Below, piece by piece: positions 6,898 to 15,720 of a stretch of DNA of 64,000 bases. The DNA is from Ruegeria arenilitoris. GTDB taxonomy: Bacteria > Pseudomonadota > Alphaproteobacteria > Rhodobacterales > Rhodobacteraceae. Numbering within the stretch: position 1 is the first letter of the stretch; each line of letters opens with the position of its first letter. Position numbers and translations under genes: made by a program. The notes below the pieces were generated by a model. The model saw nothing but the letters and a program-made list of their open reading frames with translations. It had not been told where the DNA came from and did not search any database. The stretch is from assembly GCF_013030985.1 (NCBI RefSeq), contig NZ_WPYP01000006.1, positions 124,001 to 188,000 on the forward strand, in the 5' to 3' direction.

Positions 6898-8286
6898 TTA
6901 TGACCCAGCGGGTGCAGAAATTTCCTTTGCGGGCGCAGAAAGAGCCGTATTCGCGTCCAATGGCGCCGAGGCCGCGTAATAATCCAGAAGGTCAACCCTT
7001 TGACCTGACGAGGATATTTTCCCGTTCTCGCGTTTCAGAATGCGTCGGTCGACCAAATGCTGGATGCCAGCCTCGATTGCCGTGCGCTCCAACGGCGTCG
7101 AAGTTCCGTTGCGTCGCAAAAGCTGGTCGATCAACTGCACGGCGTCTTCTTCTGGGATCTCGCCCTTCTCGCGCACCAGCCAGCACGCGGCGGGCCCCGG
7201 AACCAATGGAATCGCCGCCTTGATGCCTATCATCAGATCGCGCGCCAGATCCGTCATCAGATTGGCGTCGTGATCCGCCCGGAATGCCCGCAGCGATACC
7301 GGCCGCCCATACCGCACCGAGGCCACACCGAATCGCTGATAGCGTCCAACCAGCCGCCGCCCGATCTGTTTGAGTATCCACCACGTGATCACCCCGATGC
7401 GGGCGCGAAACCGGCGTTCATTTCCCAGGGCGGCCTTGGTCAGGATCGTATCCTCAAGCACCCGGTCATAGTTCAGGGCAACAGGCACAAAGACCACGTC
7501 GCGCCCCTCGGGCTCGCTTGCGTCGATGATGTATTTCAGCAGGCCAAGCTTGGGCCGCCCCAGCGCGCCGGTCAGGCTGAGGCCGCCTTCGGGGAACATC
7601 GCCTGCGTCACCCCAGCCTCAGTCGCGTGGCGCACGTAGCAGGCCAGCACCTGCCGATACAGATCACTGCCTGATTTTCGGCGAATAAAATAGGCCCCCA
7701 TCGCCCGGATCAGGCGGCTGAGCGGCCAGACCCGCGCCCATTCACCCACCGCATAGGACAGGGCCGATTGCTGCGCCGCCAGATAGGTGACCAGCACATA
7801 GTCCATGTTGCTGCGGTGATTCATGACGAAGATGACAGTGGCATCGGGGTCGATTTCCCTAAGGGCCTGCTCATCCATGTAGCTGAGCCGCACATTATAG
7901 AACGCGTTGCTCAGCATCCGGGTCAGACGGATGGCGACGCTAAAATAGGCCACTGCGGAAAAGGACGGAACGATCTCGCGCGCATAGCGGCGGGCGGTTT
8001 CAAAGGCTACGGCCTCGGGCACACGTTCCTCGCGCGCAAAATTCTGAACGGCCTGCCCAACCTGAGGATCATAGATCAGCCGCTGAATCATGTCGTACCG
8101 CCGCGCCAGTTTGAATGGCTGGATGGGCCGTTGCAGCCGTTTATTCAGTCGCTTTACCGCGCGCTCAAGCCGACGGCGAAAAAACCAGCGCACCGATGGG
8201 AACAGAAAATGCGAAGCCAGCGTGACCGCGGCAAACACCAGGATCAGCAAAAACAACCAAAGCGGAAGTTCAACGGTCTGAGTCAT
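6898..8286 (-). CDS. Glycerol-3-phosphate acyltransferase-like (PlsB/PlsC superfamily) membrane protein
   Basis: 462 residues from ATG 8286 (AGGG ribosome-binding site); a longer frame adds 66 residues without family sequence. A hydrophobic N-terminal segment (LWLFLLILVFAAVTLASHFLF) anchors it. The acyltransferase blocks follow in order: NHRSNMDYV (the H-X4-D catalytic motif), GAYFIRRKSG, MFPEGGLSLTG and VPVALNYD. This is the PlsB-type block pattern for glycerol-3-phosphate or lysophosphatidate acylation at the inner membrane. It is shorter than E. coli PlsB (about 800 residues). A separate PlsC-like gene is at 34.8 kb. It diverges from ecm. Substrate specificity is inferred. Confidence 0.8.
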   Translation of the reverse strand: MTQTVELPLWLFLLILVFAAVTLASHFLFPSVRWFFRRRLERAVKRLNKRLQRPIQPFKLARRYDMIQRLIYDPQVGQAVQNFAREERVPEAVAFETARRYAREIVPSFSAVAYFSVAIRLTRMLSNAFYNVRLSYMDEQALREIDPDATVIFVMNHRSNMDYVLVTYLAAQQSALSYAVGEWARVWPLSRLIRAMGAYFIRRKSGSDLYRQVLACYVRHATEAGVTQAMFPEGGLSLTGALGRPKLGLLKYIIDASEPEGRDVVFVPVALNYDRVLEDTILTKAALGNERRFRARIGVITWWILKQIGRRLVGRYQRFGVASVRYGRPVSLRAFRADHDANLMTDLARDLMIGIKAAIPLVPGPAACWLVREKGEIPEEDAVQLIDQLLRRNGTSTPLERTAIEAGIQHLVDRRILKRENGKISSSGQRVDLLDYYAASAPLDANTALSAPAKEISAPAGS

Positions 8287-8367
8287 GCGCGCACCCTGCC
8301 ACCAAACCGTAGCACCTACAATCTGAAGAACCATATATGCCGCGACGCAGCGAATTGACATATCCCG

Positions 8368-8401
8368 AAAATTGCGCTTTAGAACCCTTGAACGCAATTT
8401 T
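8368..8401. promoter_or_regulatory. Inverted repeat between acyltransferase gene and ecm
   Basis: AAAATTGCG (8368-8376) and CGCAATTTT (8393-8401) are perfect 9-bp arms, 16 bp apart, in the 144-bp divergent promoter region, 29 bp before the ecm start. The half-sites (ATTGCG) resemble those upstream of other ethylmalonyl-CoA and polyhydroxybutyrate genes here. Confidence 0.45.
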
Positions 8402-8430
8402 CTTGCCCACGCAAAGCACGAGGTCCCGTT

Positions 8431-10398
8431 ATGACGCAGCCGCAGAAAGATCGCCCCTGGCTCATCCGAACCTATGCCGGTCATTCCACCGCCAAGGCGT
8501 CAAACGCGCTGTATCGTGGCAATCTGGCCAAGGGTCAGACGGGTTTGTCGGTGGCCTTCGATCTGCCGACTCAGACCGGGTATGACAGCGACCATACGCT
8601 GGCGCGGGGTGAGGTCGGCAAAGTGGGTGTGCCGATCAGCCATCTGGGCGACATGCGGGTTCTGTTCGACCAGATTCCGCTGGAGCAGATGAACACCTCG
8701 ATGACGATCAATGCGACAGCCCCTTGGTTGCTGGCGCTGTACATCGCGGTGGCCGAGGAGCAAGGCGCGGATGTGTCCAAGCTGCAGGGCACCGTTCAGA
8801 ACGACCTGATCAAGGAATACCTGAGCCGTGGCACCTATGTCTGCCCGCCGAAACCGTCGCTGAAGATGATCGCGGATGTGGCCGAGTATTGCTATACCAA
8901 CGTGCCGAAATGGAACCCGATGAACGTGTGTTCCTATCACCTGCAAGAGGCCGGTGCGACGCCCGAGCAGGAGCTGGCCTATGCGTTGGCCACCGCCATC
9001 GCCGTACTGGACGAACTGCGCCCCCGCGTCCCGTCCGAGGATTTCCCGGCGCTCTGCGGCCGGATTTCGTTCTTCGTGAACGCCGGCATCCGCTTTGTCA
9101 CCGAGATGTGCAAGATGCGCGCCTTTGTCGATCTTTGGGATGAGATTCTGAAGGACCGCTACGGCGTCGAAGACCCCAAGTTCCGCCGCTTCCGCTATGG
9201 GGTGCAGGTGAACTCGCTGGGCCTGACCGAACAGCAACCCGAAAACAACGTTTACCGCATCCTGATCGAGATGCTGGCCGTGACCCTGTCGAAAAAGGCC
9301 CGTGCCCGCGCGGTGCAGCTGCCCGCATGGAACGAGGCGCTCGGCCTTCCCCGCCCATGGGATCAGCAATGGTCGATGCGGATGCAACAGATCCTGGCTT
9401 ATGAAACCGACCTGCTGGAATACGGCGACCTGTTTGACGGCAACCCGGCTGTGGACACCAAGGTCGAGGAGCTGAAAGAAGGCGCACGGGCCGAGTTGGC
9501 CAACCTGGATTCGATGGGCGGCGCGGTTGCCTCGATCGAATACATGAAGTCGCGCCTGGTCGATTCGAATGCGGAACGTCTGAACCGGATCGAACGCAAT
9601 GAAACCGTCGTTGTCGGCGTGAACAAATGGACCGAAGGTGAAGCCTCGCCGCTGCAGACCGAGGATGGCGGCATCATGGTCGTCGACCCGGCCGTGGAAC
9701 AGGAACAGATCGCCCGGCTGAACGAGTGGCGGTCGGAACGGGACGACGCGGCAGTCACGGCCGCTCTGGCCGCGCTGCGCGAGGCGGCGCAAACCGGGGC
9801 CAATGTCATGGAGCCGTCGATTGCTGCAGCCAAGGCCGGTGTCACCACCGGCGAATGGGCCGAGGAAATGCGCAAGGTCTACGGCACCTATCGCGGCCCG
9901 ACCGGCGTTTCGGGTTCGGTGTCGAACAAAACCGAAGGTCTGGACGACCTGCGCGCCGCCGTGGATGCCGTCAGCGACAAGCTGGGCCGCCGTCTGAAAT
10001 TCCTGGTCGGCAAACCGGGTCTGGACGGCCATTCCAACGGCGCCGAACAGATCGCCTTCCGCGCCCGCGATTGCGGCATGGATATCAGCTATGAGGGCAT
10101 CCGCCTGACGCCCGAGGAAATCATCGCGGCCGCGATCGATGACAAGGCCCATGTGATCGGCCTGTCGATTCTGTCCGGCAGCCACATCCCGCTGGTACAG
10201 GATGTCATGACCCGCCTGCGCGAGGCCGGTTTGAACAATATCCCCGTAGTTGTCGGCGGAATTATTCCCGATGAGGATGCCGTAAAGCTCAAGGCGATGG
10301 GTGTTTCCAAAATCTACACGCCCAAGAATTTTGAACTGAATGCCATCATGGGCGATATCGTGACTCTGGTCGATCCACAAAACATTGCGGCCGAATAA
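8431..10398 (+). CDS. ecm: Ethylmalonyl-CoA mutase (MeaA-type, B12-dependent)
   Basis: 655 residues, the size of single-chain Ecm/MeaA. The N-terminal TIM-barrel half carries the mutase substrate-binding region (TYAGHSTAKASNALYR, FDLPTQTGYDSDH, then MNTSMTINATAPW). The C-terminal B12-binding domain has the DxHxxG motif in GLDGHSNGAEQIA (near residue 532), followed by IGLSILSGSH and VVVGGIIP. It converts (2R)-ethylmalonyl-CoA to methylsuccinyl-CoA, the step after Ccr and epimerase. Its proximity to ccrA supports this over ordinary methylmalonyl-CoA mutase. A terminator overlaps the stop. Confidence 0.92.
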   Translation: MTQPQKDRPWLIRTYAGHSTAKASNALYRGNLAKGQTGLSVAFDLPTQTGYDSDHTLARGEVGKVGVPISHLGDMRVLFDQIPLEQMNTSMTINATAPWLLALYIAVAEEQGADVSKLQGTVQNDLIKEYLSRGTYVCPPKPSLKMIADVAEYCYTNVPKWNPMNVCSYHLQEAGATPEQELAYALATAIAVLDELRPRVPSEDFPALCGRISFFVNAGIRFVTEMCKMRAFVDLWDEILKDRYGVEDPKFRRFRYGVQVNSLGLTEQQPENNVYRILIEMLAVTLSKKARARAVQLPAWNEALGLPRPWDQQWSMRMQQILAYETDLLEYGDLFDGNPAVDTKVEELKEGARAELANLDSMGGAVASIEYMKSRLVDSNAERLNRIERNETVVVGVNKWTEGEASPLQTEDGGIMVVDPAVEQEQIARLNEWRSERDDAAVTAALAALREAAQTGANVMEPSIAAAKAGVTTGEWAEEMRKVYGTYRGPTGVSGSVSNKTEGLDDLRAAVDAVSDKLGRRLKFLVGKPGLDGHSNGAEQIAFRARDCGMDISYEGIRLTPEEIIAAAIDDKAHVIGLSILSGSHIPLVQDVMTRLREAGLNNIPVVVGGIIPDEDAVKLKAMGVSKIYTPKNFELNAIMGDIVTLVDPQNIAAE

Positions 10399-10409
10399 CG
10401 GCCGCTTTT
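10387..10409 (+). terminator. Terminator overlapping ecm stop codon
   Basis: GCGGCCG (10387-10393) and CGGCCGC (10399-10405) form a 7-bp stem around AATAA, followed by TTTTC. The loop contains the TAA stop of ecm. Confidence 0.7.
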
Positions 10410-10522
10410 CCGTTATCCCCTCCAAATCCTTTACGCTTGAGCAAGGGATGGATAAAAACCGGATTTAGACATACGGTGGGCTATTACGCCCATTCGTGGC
10501 GTTTTTCGGAATGGAGAAAGAA

Positions 10523-10840
10523 ATGGCGATCAGCCTAGAGAAAATGTCGCGCAAAGAACTTCTGGAATTGCGCGACCAGGTAGAAGCTGCTCTCAAAAGT
10601 GCAGAAAAGCGCGAGCGCAAAGAGGCGCTGAAAGCCGCAGAAAAAGCTGCCGCTGAATTTGGGTTTTCTCTTTCAGAGCTCTCGGAAGGCGCAGTAAAAC
10701 CGGCCAAAGCCTCAAAAACCAAAGCAAAATACAAAAACCCGGCCAACCCGGAACAAACCTGGTCAGGCCGCGGACGCAAACCGCAATGGGTTCACGATGC
10801 CTTGAATGCCGGCGCTGATATCGCGGATATGGAAATCTGA
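10523..10840 (+). CDS. H-NS family nucleoid-associated protein
   Basis: 105 residues. The N-terminal half is a predicted coiled coil rich in Lys/Glu ([20 protein letters not shown]), and the C-terminus holds the H-NS DNA-binding signature in the form [20 protein letters not shown] (residues 70-89). This is the minor-groove-binding loop type seen in HvrA/SPB H-NS proteins of Rhodobacterales. The start at ATG 10523 is set by GGAG 9 bases upstream; two upstream ATGs give longer frames without domain sequence. It is probably a global silencer of AT-rich DNA. It stands between ecm and deoD, facing the same way, with its own 5' region. Confidence 0.88.
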   Translation: MAISLEKMSRKELLELRDQVEAALKSAEKRERKEALKAAEKAAAEFGFSLSELSEGAVKPAKASKTKAKYKNPANPEQTWSGRGRKPQWVHDALNAGADIADMEI

Positions 10841-10856
10841 CGGAATTGGATCGAAA

Positions 10857-11570
10857 ATGACAATTCATATCGGTGCCGAAAAAGGTGAAATCGCTGAAAC
10901 CGTTTTAATGCCCGGCGATCCGTATCGGGCGAAATGGGCTGCTGAAACATTTTTGCAGGATGCAAAACTGGTCAATAACGTGCGCGGCATGCTGGGTTAT
11001 ACCGGAACCTGGAAAGGGAACCCGGTCACCATTCAGGGCAGCGGCATGGGGATGCCGTCGCTTTCGATCTATGCCAACGAGCTGATCCGCGACTATGGCG
11101 CCAAAACCCTGATCCGCATCGGATCGTGTGGCGGGATGCAGGACAGCGTCAAAATCCGCGATGTGATTCTGGCGATGACCTCGACCACCCTCAGCACGCC
11201 GTCACGCGGCATCCTGAAAGAACTGAACTTCGCCCCCTGCGCCGATTGGGGCCTGCTGCAAGCCGCGGCCAAGGCTGCCGAAGCCAAAGGCACACCTACT
11301 CATGTCGGCGGGATTTATTCGTCAGACGTCTTCTACGACGAACGCCCCGATCTGAATGAACAGATGGTGCGGCACGGCATTCTGGGGGTCGAGATGGAAG
11401 CCGCCGAGCTGTACATCCTCGCCGCGCGCCACAACTGCCGTGCTCTGGCCGTTCTGACCGTGTCAGATCACCTGCTGACTGGTGAGGCTTTGCCATCGTC
11501 GGAACGCGAAAGCAGCTTTGGCGACATGGTGGAAATTGCCCTGCAGGCAGCTTTTCCCGACGCTGCATGA
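10857..11570 (+). CDS. deoD: Purine-nucleoside phosphorylase DeoD-type
   Basis: 237 residues, the size of hexameric trimeric-dimer DeoD. Seen: the N-terminal phosphate-binding GDPYRAKW (PGDPxRA), [17 protein letters not shown] and, near the C-terminus, [10 protein letters not shown] with [11 protein letters not shown] (the DHLL motif contains the catalytic Asp). It phosphorolyses purine (deoxy)ribonucleosides for salvage in the cytoplasm. It starts 16 bp after the H-NS gene, so it may be read from the same transcript. A hairpin terminator follows. Confidence 0.93.
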   Translation: MTIHIGAEKGEIAETVLMPGDPYRAKWAAETFLQDAKLVNNVRGMLGYTGTWKGNPVTIQGSGMGMPSLSIYANELIRDYGAKTLIRIGSCGGMQDSVKIRDVILAMTSTTLSTPSRGILKELNFAPCADWGLLQAAAKAAEAKGTPTHVGGIYSSDVFYDERPDLNEQMVRHGILGVEMEAAELYILAARHNCRALAVLTVSDHLLTGEALPSSERESSFGDMVEIALQAAFPDAA

Positions 11571-11575
11571 ACCAA

Positions 11576-11603
11576 AACAGGGCGTGATATCGCCCTGTTG
11601 TTT
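11576..11603 (+). terminator. Hairpin terminator between convergent deoD and small ORF
   Basis: AACAGGGCG and CGCCCTGTT form a perfect 9-bp stem with loop TGATAT, followed by GTTT. It may serve both directions because the next gene converges and ends at 11602. Confidence 0.7.
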
Positions 11604-11793
11604 ACTGTTTGCCCTGCAGACAGGTTGTCGGAGAGTTCATCCCCTCTTGTCGCGCCCCGCAATAGGCGCAAATCCAGACACCTTCCTTACGGTGCTGCCG
11701 CCACCGGCAGTCGCGCGTCAAAGAGGATGTCCGTGACCGCCAGATGAAATAGGCGAACACGCCGGCGGCCAGTAAAAGCAATAGAATGGGCAT
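11602..11793 (-). CDS. Small membrane-anchored CxxC protein, unknown function
   Basis: 63 residues. The N-terminus is one hydrophobic helix (MPILLLLLAAGVFAYFIW), followed by a basic stretch (CRWRQHRKEGVW) and a CxxC knuckle (CAYCGARQEG) like half a zinc ribbon. From memory, proteins of this design (TM helix, CRWR, CAxCG) recur in Rhodobacterales; no function is known to me. Convergent with deoD. Confidence 0.6.
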   Translation of the reverse strand: MPILLLLLAAGVFAYFIWRSRTSSLTRDCRWRQHRKEGVWICAYCGARQEGMNSPTTCLQGKQ

Positions 11794-11830
11794 GTCTATG
11801 CATTGCCCAATCTTTGCGTAAATTCAAGCG

Positions 11831-11977
11831 TCAGGCGGCGTTTGCGTATTCGAACAATTCAGGTTCGTGCTGCTCGTCAGAAACCTGCACCGCCTCTGGT
11901 GTGTAATAGGCCCAAGCCTGTTCCAACAATGCCAGAGCTTCGGCTGCTTTGGTGTTTTCTGCTTTTTGTTCTTGCAT
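11831..11977 (-). CDS. 48-residue acidic microprotein, unknown function
   Basis: ATG at 11977, stop TGA 11833-11831. The peptide begins MQEQKAENTKAAEALALLE and continues QAWAYYTPEAVQV to an acidic end (EPELFEYANAA). The aromatic WAYYTP core and regular helix make it look like a real protein, and I recall comparable microproteins from Rhodobacterales. No domain is recognised. The ribosome-binding site is weak. Confidence 0.5.
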   Translation of the reverse strand: MQEQKAENTKAAEALALLEQAWAYYTPEAVQVSDEQHEPELFEYANAA

Positions 11978-12077
11978 CGGAGCGATCCCGTTTCGGTTCC
12001 ATCACTCCTCCCTGCAGGCAAGTTAGACCTGAACAGGACAGTTTGCATTGCATAGTTTTGCAAACTCGTCATGCACC

Positions 12078-12092
12078 TGCCGCAACGCGGCA
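12078..12092 (-). other. Small inverted repeat downstream of sdhB
   Basis: TGCCGC and GCGGCA are 6-bp arms around AAC, 22 bp past the sdhB stop. A hairpin could form, but no T-run follows on the minus strand, so a terminator call is weak. Confidence 0.25.
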
Positions 12093-12114
12093 AGTGCTGT
12101 CATTTAGGCATCGC

Positions 12115-12894
12115 TTAGACGCCGCGTTCGATCATCATCTTTTTGATCTCGGCAATCGCCTTGGCCGGGTTCAGACCTTTAGGACAGGTCTTGGCGCAGT
12201 TCATGATCGTATGGCAACGATACAGCTTGAACGGGTCTTCCAGCTCATCCAGGCGCTCGCCCGTGGCTTCATCGCGGCTGTCGATGATCCAACGATAGGC
12301 GTGCAGCAGCGCGGCAGGCCCAAGATAACGGTCACCGTTCCACCAGTAGCTCGGGCACGAGGTCGAGCAGCTGGCGCACATCACGCATTCATAGAGACCG
12401 TCCAGCTTCTTGCGGTCTTCGATCGACTGCTTCCACTCTTTCGCCGGGCGGTTGGTCTTGGTTTCCAGCCACGGCATGATGGATGCGTGCTGGGCGTAAA
12501 AGTGGGTCAGATCAGGGATCAGGTCCTTGACCACCGGCATATGCGGCAGCGGGTAAACTTTCACGTCGCCCTTGATCTCATCCATGCCATAGATACAGGC
12601 TAGCGTGTTGATCCCGTCGATATTCATCGCACAAGAGCCACAGATGCCTTCGCGGCACGACCGGCGGAAGGTCAGGGTCGGATCAATCTCGTTCTTGATC
12701 TTGATCAGCGCGTCCAGAACCATCGGGCCGCAGCTGTCCATGTCGACGAAATAAGTGTCGAGCTGCGGGTTTTTGCCGTCTTCCGGGTTCCAGCGATAAA
12801 TCTGGAATTTCCGCACATTGGTCGTGCCTTCCGGCTTGGGCCAGGTTTTGCCCGTTGTGATGCGCGAATTCTTGGGGAGGGTCAGTTGTACCAT
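12115..12894 (-). CDS. sdhB: Succinate dehydrogenase iron-sulfur subunit
   Basis: 259 residues. An N-terminal plant-type ferredoxin domain holds the [2Fe-2S] cysteines in [11 protein letters not shown]. The C-terminal domain has [16 protein letters not shown] and [20 protein letters not shown] for the [4Fe-4S] and [3Fe-4S] clusters. It passes electrons from SdhA to ubiquinone in complex II at the inner membrane. Last gene of the sdhCDAB operon, 12 bp after sdhA. Confidence 0.97.
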   Translation of the reverse strand: MVQLTLPKNSRITTGKTWPKPEGTTNVRKFQIYRWNPEDGKNPQLDTYFVDMDSCGPMVLDALIKIKNEIDPTLTFRRSCREGICGSCAMNIDGINTLACIYGMDEIKGDVKVYPLPHMPVVKDLIPDLTHFYAQHASIMPWLETKTNRPAKEWKQSIEDRKKLDGLYECVMCASCSTSCPSYWWNGDRYLGPAALLHAYRWIIDSRDEATGERLDELEDPFKLYRCHTIMNCAKTCPKGLNPAKAIAEIKKMMIERGV

Positions 12895-12906
12895 AAGTTC
12901 CTCTCC

Positions 12907-14715
12907 TTAGAACGTCCGCGCCTTGGGCGCGATTTTCTTGAGGCTGATGCCGCCTTCGTCTTCGGTTGTCAGCGGATCGACGATGACCGGACGATAGCTG
13001 AGCTCTACCTTGTTGCCGTCAACCCGGCTGACGGTGTGCACGCGCCAGTTCTCGTCATCACGCTCGGTGAAGTCCTCGTGCGCGTGGGCACCGCGGGATT
13101 CCTTGCGCGCCTCGGCCCCGACAATGGTGGCCAGCGCACTTGGCATCAGGTTGGTCAGCTCCAGCGATTCCATCAGGTCGCTGTTCCAGACCAACGAGCG
13201 GTCGGTGACCTTCAGATCATCCATCTTGGCGGCAATGGCAGTCATCTTCTCGACACCTTCCGCCATCGTCTTCGAAGTCCGGAACACGGCAGCATCGGCC
13301 TGCATGGTTTTTTGCATCTCTAGCCGCAGATCAGCGGTCGCGATCGCGCCGCTGGCATTGCGGACCGCGTCAAACCGGTCAAACGCCTTGTCGACCGATG
13401 CCTGATTCAGAACCGGGTTCGGAGCCTTCGCATCAACAACTTCACCGGCGCGGATCGCCGCCGCGCGGCCAAACACCACGAGGTCGATCAGCGAGTTTGA
13501 ACCCAGACGGTTCGCGCCGTGAACCGAGGCACAGCCCGCTTCACCCACAGCCATCAGACCCGGCACAACACCGGTTGGGTTGTCAGCAGTGGGGTTCAGA
13601 ACTTCACCCCAATAGTTGGTCGGGATACCGCCCATGTTATAGTGCACGGTCGGCAGAACCGGGATCGGTTCCTTGGTGACGTCGACACCGGCAAAAACGC
13701 GGGCCGATTCCGAAATCCCGGGCAGGCGCTCGGCCAGCGCTTCAGCCGGCAGATGGCTGAGGTTCAGGTGGATGTGGTCGCCGTTGTCACCATGACCGCG
13801 GCCTTCGCGGATTTCCATGGTCATCGAACGCGAGACATAGTCACGCGGCGCCAGGTCCTTGTATTGGGGCGCATACCGCTCCATGAACCGTTCGCCTTCC
13901 GAGTTGGTCAGGTAACCACCCTCGCCACGCGCGCCTTCGGTGATCAGGCAGCCCGAGCCGTAGATGCCGGTCGGGTGGAACTGCACGAACTCCATATCCT
14001 GCAGCGCCAGACCCGCCCGGGCGACCATGCCGCCACCGTCACCGGTGCAGGTATGGGCCGAGGTCGCGCTGAAATAGGCCCGGCCGTAACCGCCGGTCGC
14101 CAGCACCACCATCTTGGCGTTGAAGACGTGCATCGTACCGTCGTCCAGCTTCCAGCAGACAACACCCTGACACTGCCCGTCCTCGGACATGATCAAGTCG
14201 ATGGCGAAATATTCGATGTAGAATTCGGCGTTGTTCTTCAGCGACTGACCATACAACGTGTGCAGGATCGCGTGGCCGGTCCGGTCAGCAGCGGCACAGG
14301 TCCGCTGCACTGCGGGGCCTTCGCCAAACTCGGTGGTGTGACCGCCGAAGGGGCGCTGATAGATTTTGCCTTCTTCGGTCCGGCTGAAGGGCACGCCATA
14401 GTGCTCCAGCTCATAGACGGCCTTGGGTGCCTCACGCGCGAGGTACTCCATAGCATCCGTATCACCCAGCCAGTCCGAGCCCTTGACGGTGTCGTACATG
14501 TGCCACTGCCAGTGATCCGGACCCATGTTCGACAGTGACGCGGCGATCCCGCCCTGTGCCGCAACCGTATGCGAGCGGGTCGGGAAAACCTTGGTCACAC
14601 AAGCCGTGCGCAGGCCCTGTTCCGCCATGCCCAACGTCGCTCGCAGACCTGCACCACCAGCGCCTACGACAACGACGTCGTATTCGTGGGTTTCATATTC
14701 ATATGCTGCTGTCAT
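12907..14715 (-). CDS. sdhA: Succinate dehydrogenase flavoprotein subunit
   Basis: 602 residues, normal length. The FAD-binding [12 protein letters not shown] is at residues 15-26, and covalent FAD attachment is expected at His49 in [10 protein letters not shown]. The capping and catalytic stretches HPTGI and the [10 protein letters not shown] motif follow. It oxidises succinate to fumarate in complex II. It is third in the sdhCDAB operon. Confidence 0.97.
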   Translation of the reverse strand: MTAAYEYETHEYDVVVVGAGGAGLRATLGMAEQGLRTACVTKVFPTRSHTVAAQGGIAASLSNMGPDHWQWHMYDTVKGSDWLGDTDAMEYLAREAPKAVYELEHYGVPFSRTEEGKIYQRPFGGHTTEFGEGPAVQRTCAAADRTGHAILHTLYGQSLKNNAEFYIEYFAIDLIMSEDGQCQGVVCWKLDDGTMHVFNAKMVVLATGGYGRAYFSATSAHTCTGDGGGMVARAGLALQDMEFVQFHPTGIYGSGCLITEGARGEGGYLTNSEGERFMERYAPQYKDLAPRDYVSRSMTMEIREGRGHGDNGDHIHLNLSHLPAEALAERLPGISESARVFAGVDVTKEPIPVLPTVHYNMGGIPTNYWGEVLNPTADNPTGVVPGLMAVGEAGCASVHGANRLGSNSLIDLVVFGRAAAIRAGEVVDAKAPNPVLNQASVDKAFDRFDAVRNASGAIATADLRLEMQKTMQADAAVFRTSKTMAEGVEKMTAIAAKMDDLKVTDRSLVWNSDLMESLELTNLMPSALATIVGAEARKESRGAHAHEDFTERDDENWRVHTVSRVDGNKVELSYRPVIVDPLTTEDEGGISLKKIAPKARTF

Positions 14716-14740
14716 TGTTCTTGTTCCTTACCGCGCATCA

Positions 14741-15112
14741 TCACAGGGCCAGCTTGACCAGGGCAAACAGCCCGGCCGCCATCAGCGTGTAGCCCAGGGC
14801 CCACATAGCGGCGAGAGAGACTTTCTCCATGACGCCGTGCACATAGTCCTCAATCGCTTCCTGCGCCTCGTACATAAGTTGCAGCAGCCCCACGATCAGC
14901 GTGAGCGCCGTGACAAGCGCCGGGAACGGACGGCTGAAATAGGCCACCACCTCTTCGTGGGTTCCGCCAATGCCAGCGCCGAATGTGAAGATGAAGATGG
15001 GTACCAGCACGGTCAGGATCATCGCCCGAACCATGACCCGCCAATGGGTGAGTGTTCCGGTTTTACCTGCGCCCAGGCCCTGCGCGCGCTTGCGGTCAGT
15101 CAGATATCGCAT
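14741..15112 (-). CDS. sdhD: Succinate dehydrogenase membrane anchor subunit
   Basis: 123 residues with three hydrophobic spans (starting near residues 29, 57 and 98). The family's phrase HWRVMVRAMILTVLVPIF is at the first span, and YVHGVMEKV comes before the last. With SdhC it binds heme b and ubiquinone and anchors the complex in the membrane. It sits 11 bp downstream of sdhC and 25 bp upstream of sdhA. Confidence 0.92.
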   Translation of the reverse strand: MRYLTDRKRAQGLGAGKTGTLTHWRVMVRAMILTVLVPIFIFTFGAGIGGTHEEVVAYFSRPFPALVTALTLIVGLLQLMYEAQEAIEDYVHGVMEKVSLAAMWALGYTLMAAGLFALVKLAL

Positions 15113-15123
15113 GTGCCGTCTCC

Positions 15124-15507
15124 TTAAACCACAAGTACGGTGATCAGGGTCAGGACGGTCGCACCAACGAACATGCCCAGGCCCAGTTTCTCGGCGGTCT
15201 CGATGTCAAGGCAGTAGCCGAAATCCCAGATGACATGCCGCAGACGGCCCAGCGTGTGATACCACAGCCCCCAGGTCGCAGCCGTCAGGATGAGGTCACC
15301 GAACCAGCTGCGCATAAATCCGTCGATCCCCGCAAATGCGGTTTCCGAAGTCGATGCGGCCAGCAGCCACCAGACGACCAGAATGGCAACAGCGAACACC
15401 CCGATCCCGGTCAAACGAACCATGATCGAAGACGTGGACGTCATCTGGGGGCGATAGATCATTATATGTGGCGAGAGCGGGCGGTTGCCCCGATTGACAT
15501 CGGCCAT
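15124..15507 (-). CDS. sdhC: Succinate dehydrogenase cytochrome b556 subunit
   Basis: 127 residues from ATG 15507, chosen because GAGGAG is 6-11 bases upstream and the SdhC family begins RPLSPHIMIYRP right after it; the long upstream frame is promoter DNA. Three membrane helices are visible. The quinone/heme region has SIMVRLTGIG and WYHTLGRLRHVIWDFG, including the heme-ligand histidines in the H..GR.RH segment. It is the first gene of sdhCDAB; the upstream 213 bp carry three TGTGATCACA-type palindromes. Confidence 0.93.
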   Translation of the reverse strand: MADVNRGNRPLSPHIMIYRPQMTSTSSIMVRLTGIGVFAVAILVVWWLLAASTSETAFAGIDGFMRSWFGDLILTAATWGLWYHTLGRLRHVIWDFGYCLDIETAEKLGLGMFVGATVLTLITVLVV

Positions 15508-15542
15508 GTCGGCTCCTCTTTCGTTGGCTACTCGTCGTTTTA

Positions 15543-15586
15543 CCTGTTTTTGCCTATCTGTCACGTGCTGCGAGCGCAAAAACAGG
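15543..15586. repeat. 11-bp inverted repeat in sdhC leader
   Basis: CCTGTTTTTGC (15543-15553) and GCAAAAACAGG (15576-15586) are perfect 11-bp arms with 22 bp between them, which include CACGTG. The repeat lies 36-79 bp upstream of sdhC, between the palindromes and the gene. It could be a protein-binding pair or an RNA stem in the leader. Confidence 0.45.
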
Positions 15587-15620
15587 CAAAATGGGGACAA
15601 AACTGCAGATTTCGGAAATT

Positions 15621-15651
15621 TGTGATCACACAAAATAATACCGTGATCACA
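15621..15651 (-). promoter_or_regulatory. Tandem TGTGATCACA palindromes upstream of sdhC
   Basis: TGTGATCACA at 15621-15630 and CGTGATCACA at 15642-15651, start-to-start 21 bp (two DNA turns, same face). The nearer one is 113 bp before sdhC. The same pair with identical 21-bp spacing lies upstream of sucC. A shared operator is the simplest reading; the regulator is not known from this window. Confidence 0.65.
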
Positions 15652-15698
15652 AAACTTATCCTGCCAAATCAATGTTAGCGCCTTAAGGCCGCATTCGT

Positions 15699-15708
15699 TG
15701 TGATCACG
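15699..15708 (-). promoter_or_regulatory. Third GTGATCAC palindrome upstream of sdhC
   Basis: TGTGATCACG, 57 bp upstream of the tandem pair (start to start) and 12 bp after the stop of the DUF1194 gene. It may be an auxiliary operator allowing looping. Confidence 0.5.
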
Positions 15709-15720
15709 AATCTGCGACAC

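Noticed and set aside
7385..7392. GTGATCAC inside the acyltransferase gene (also 32452 and 56405 in other genes)
   Set aside because: Single copies within coding sequence, without the 21-bp pairing, so not counted as operators.
8500..10425. 641-codon minus-strand frame opposite ecm
   Set aside because: Exact antisense of a well-recognised mutase; composition is His/Gln/Arg-rich with no domain.
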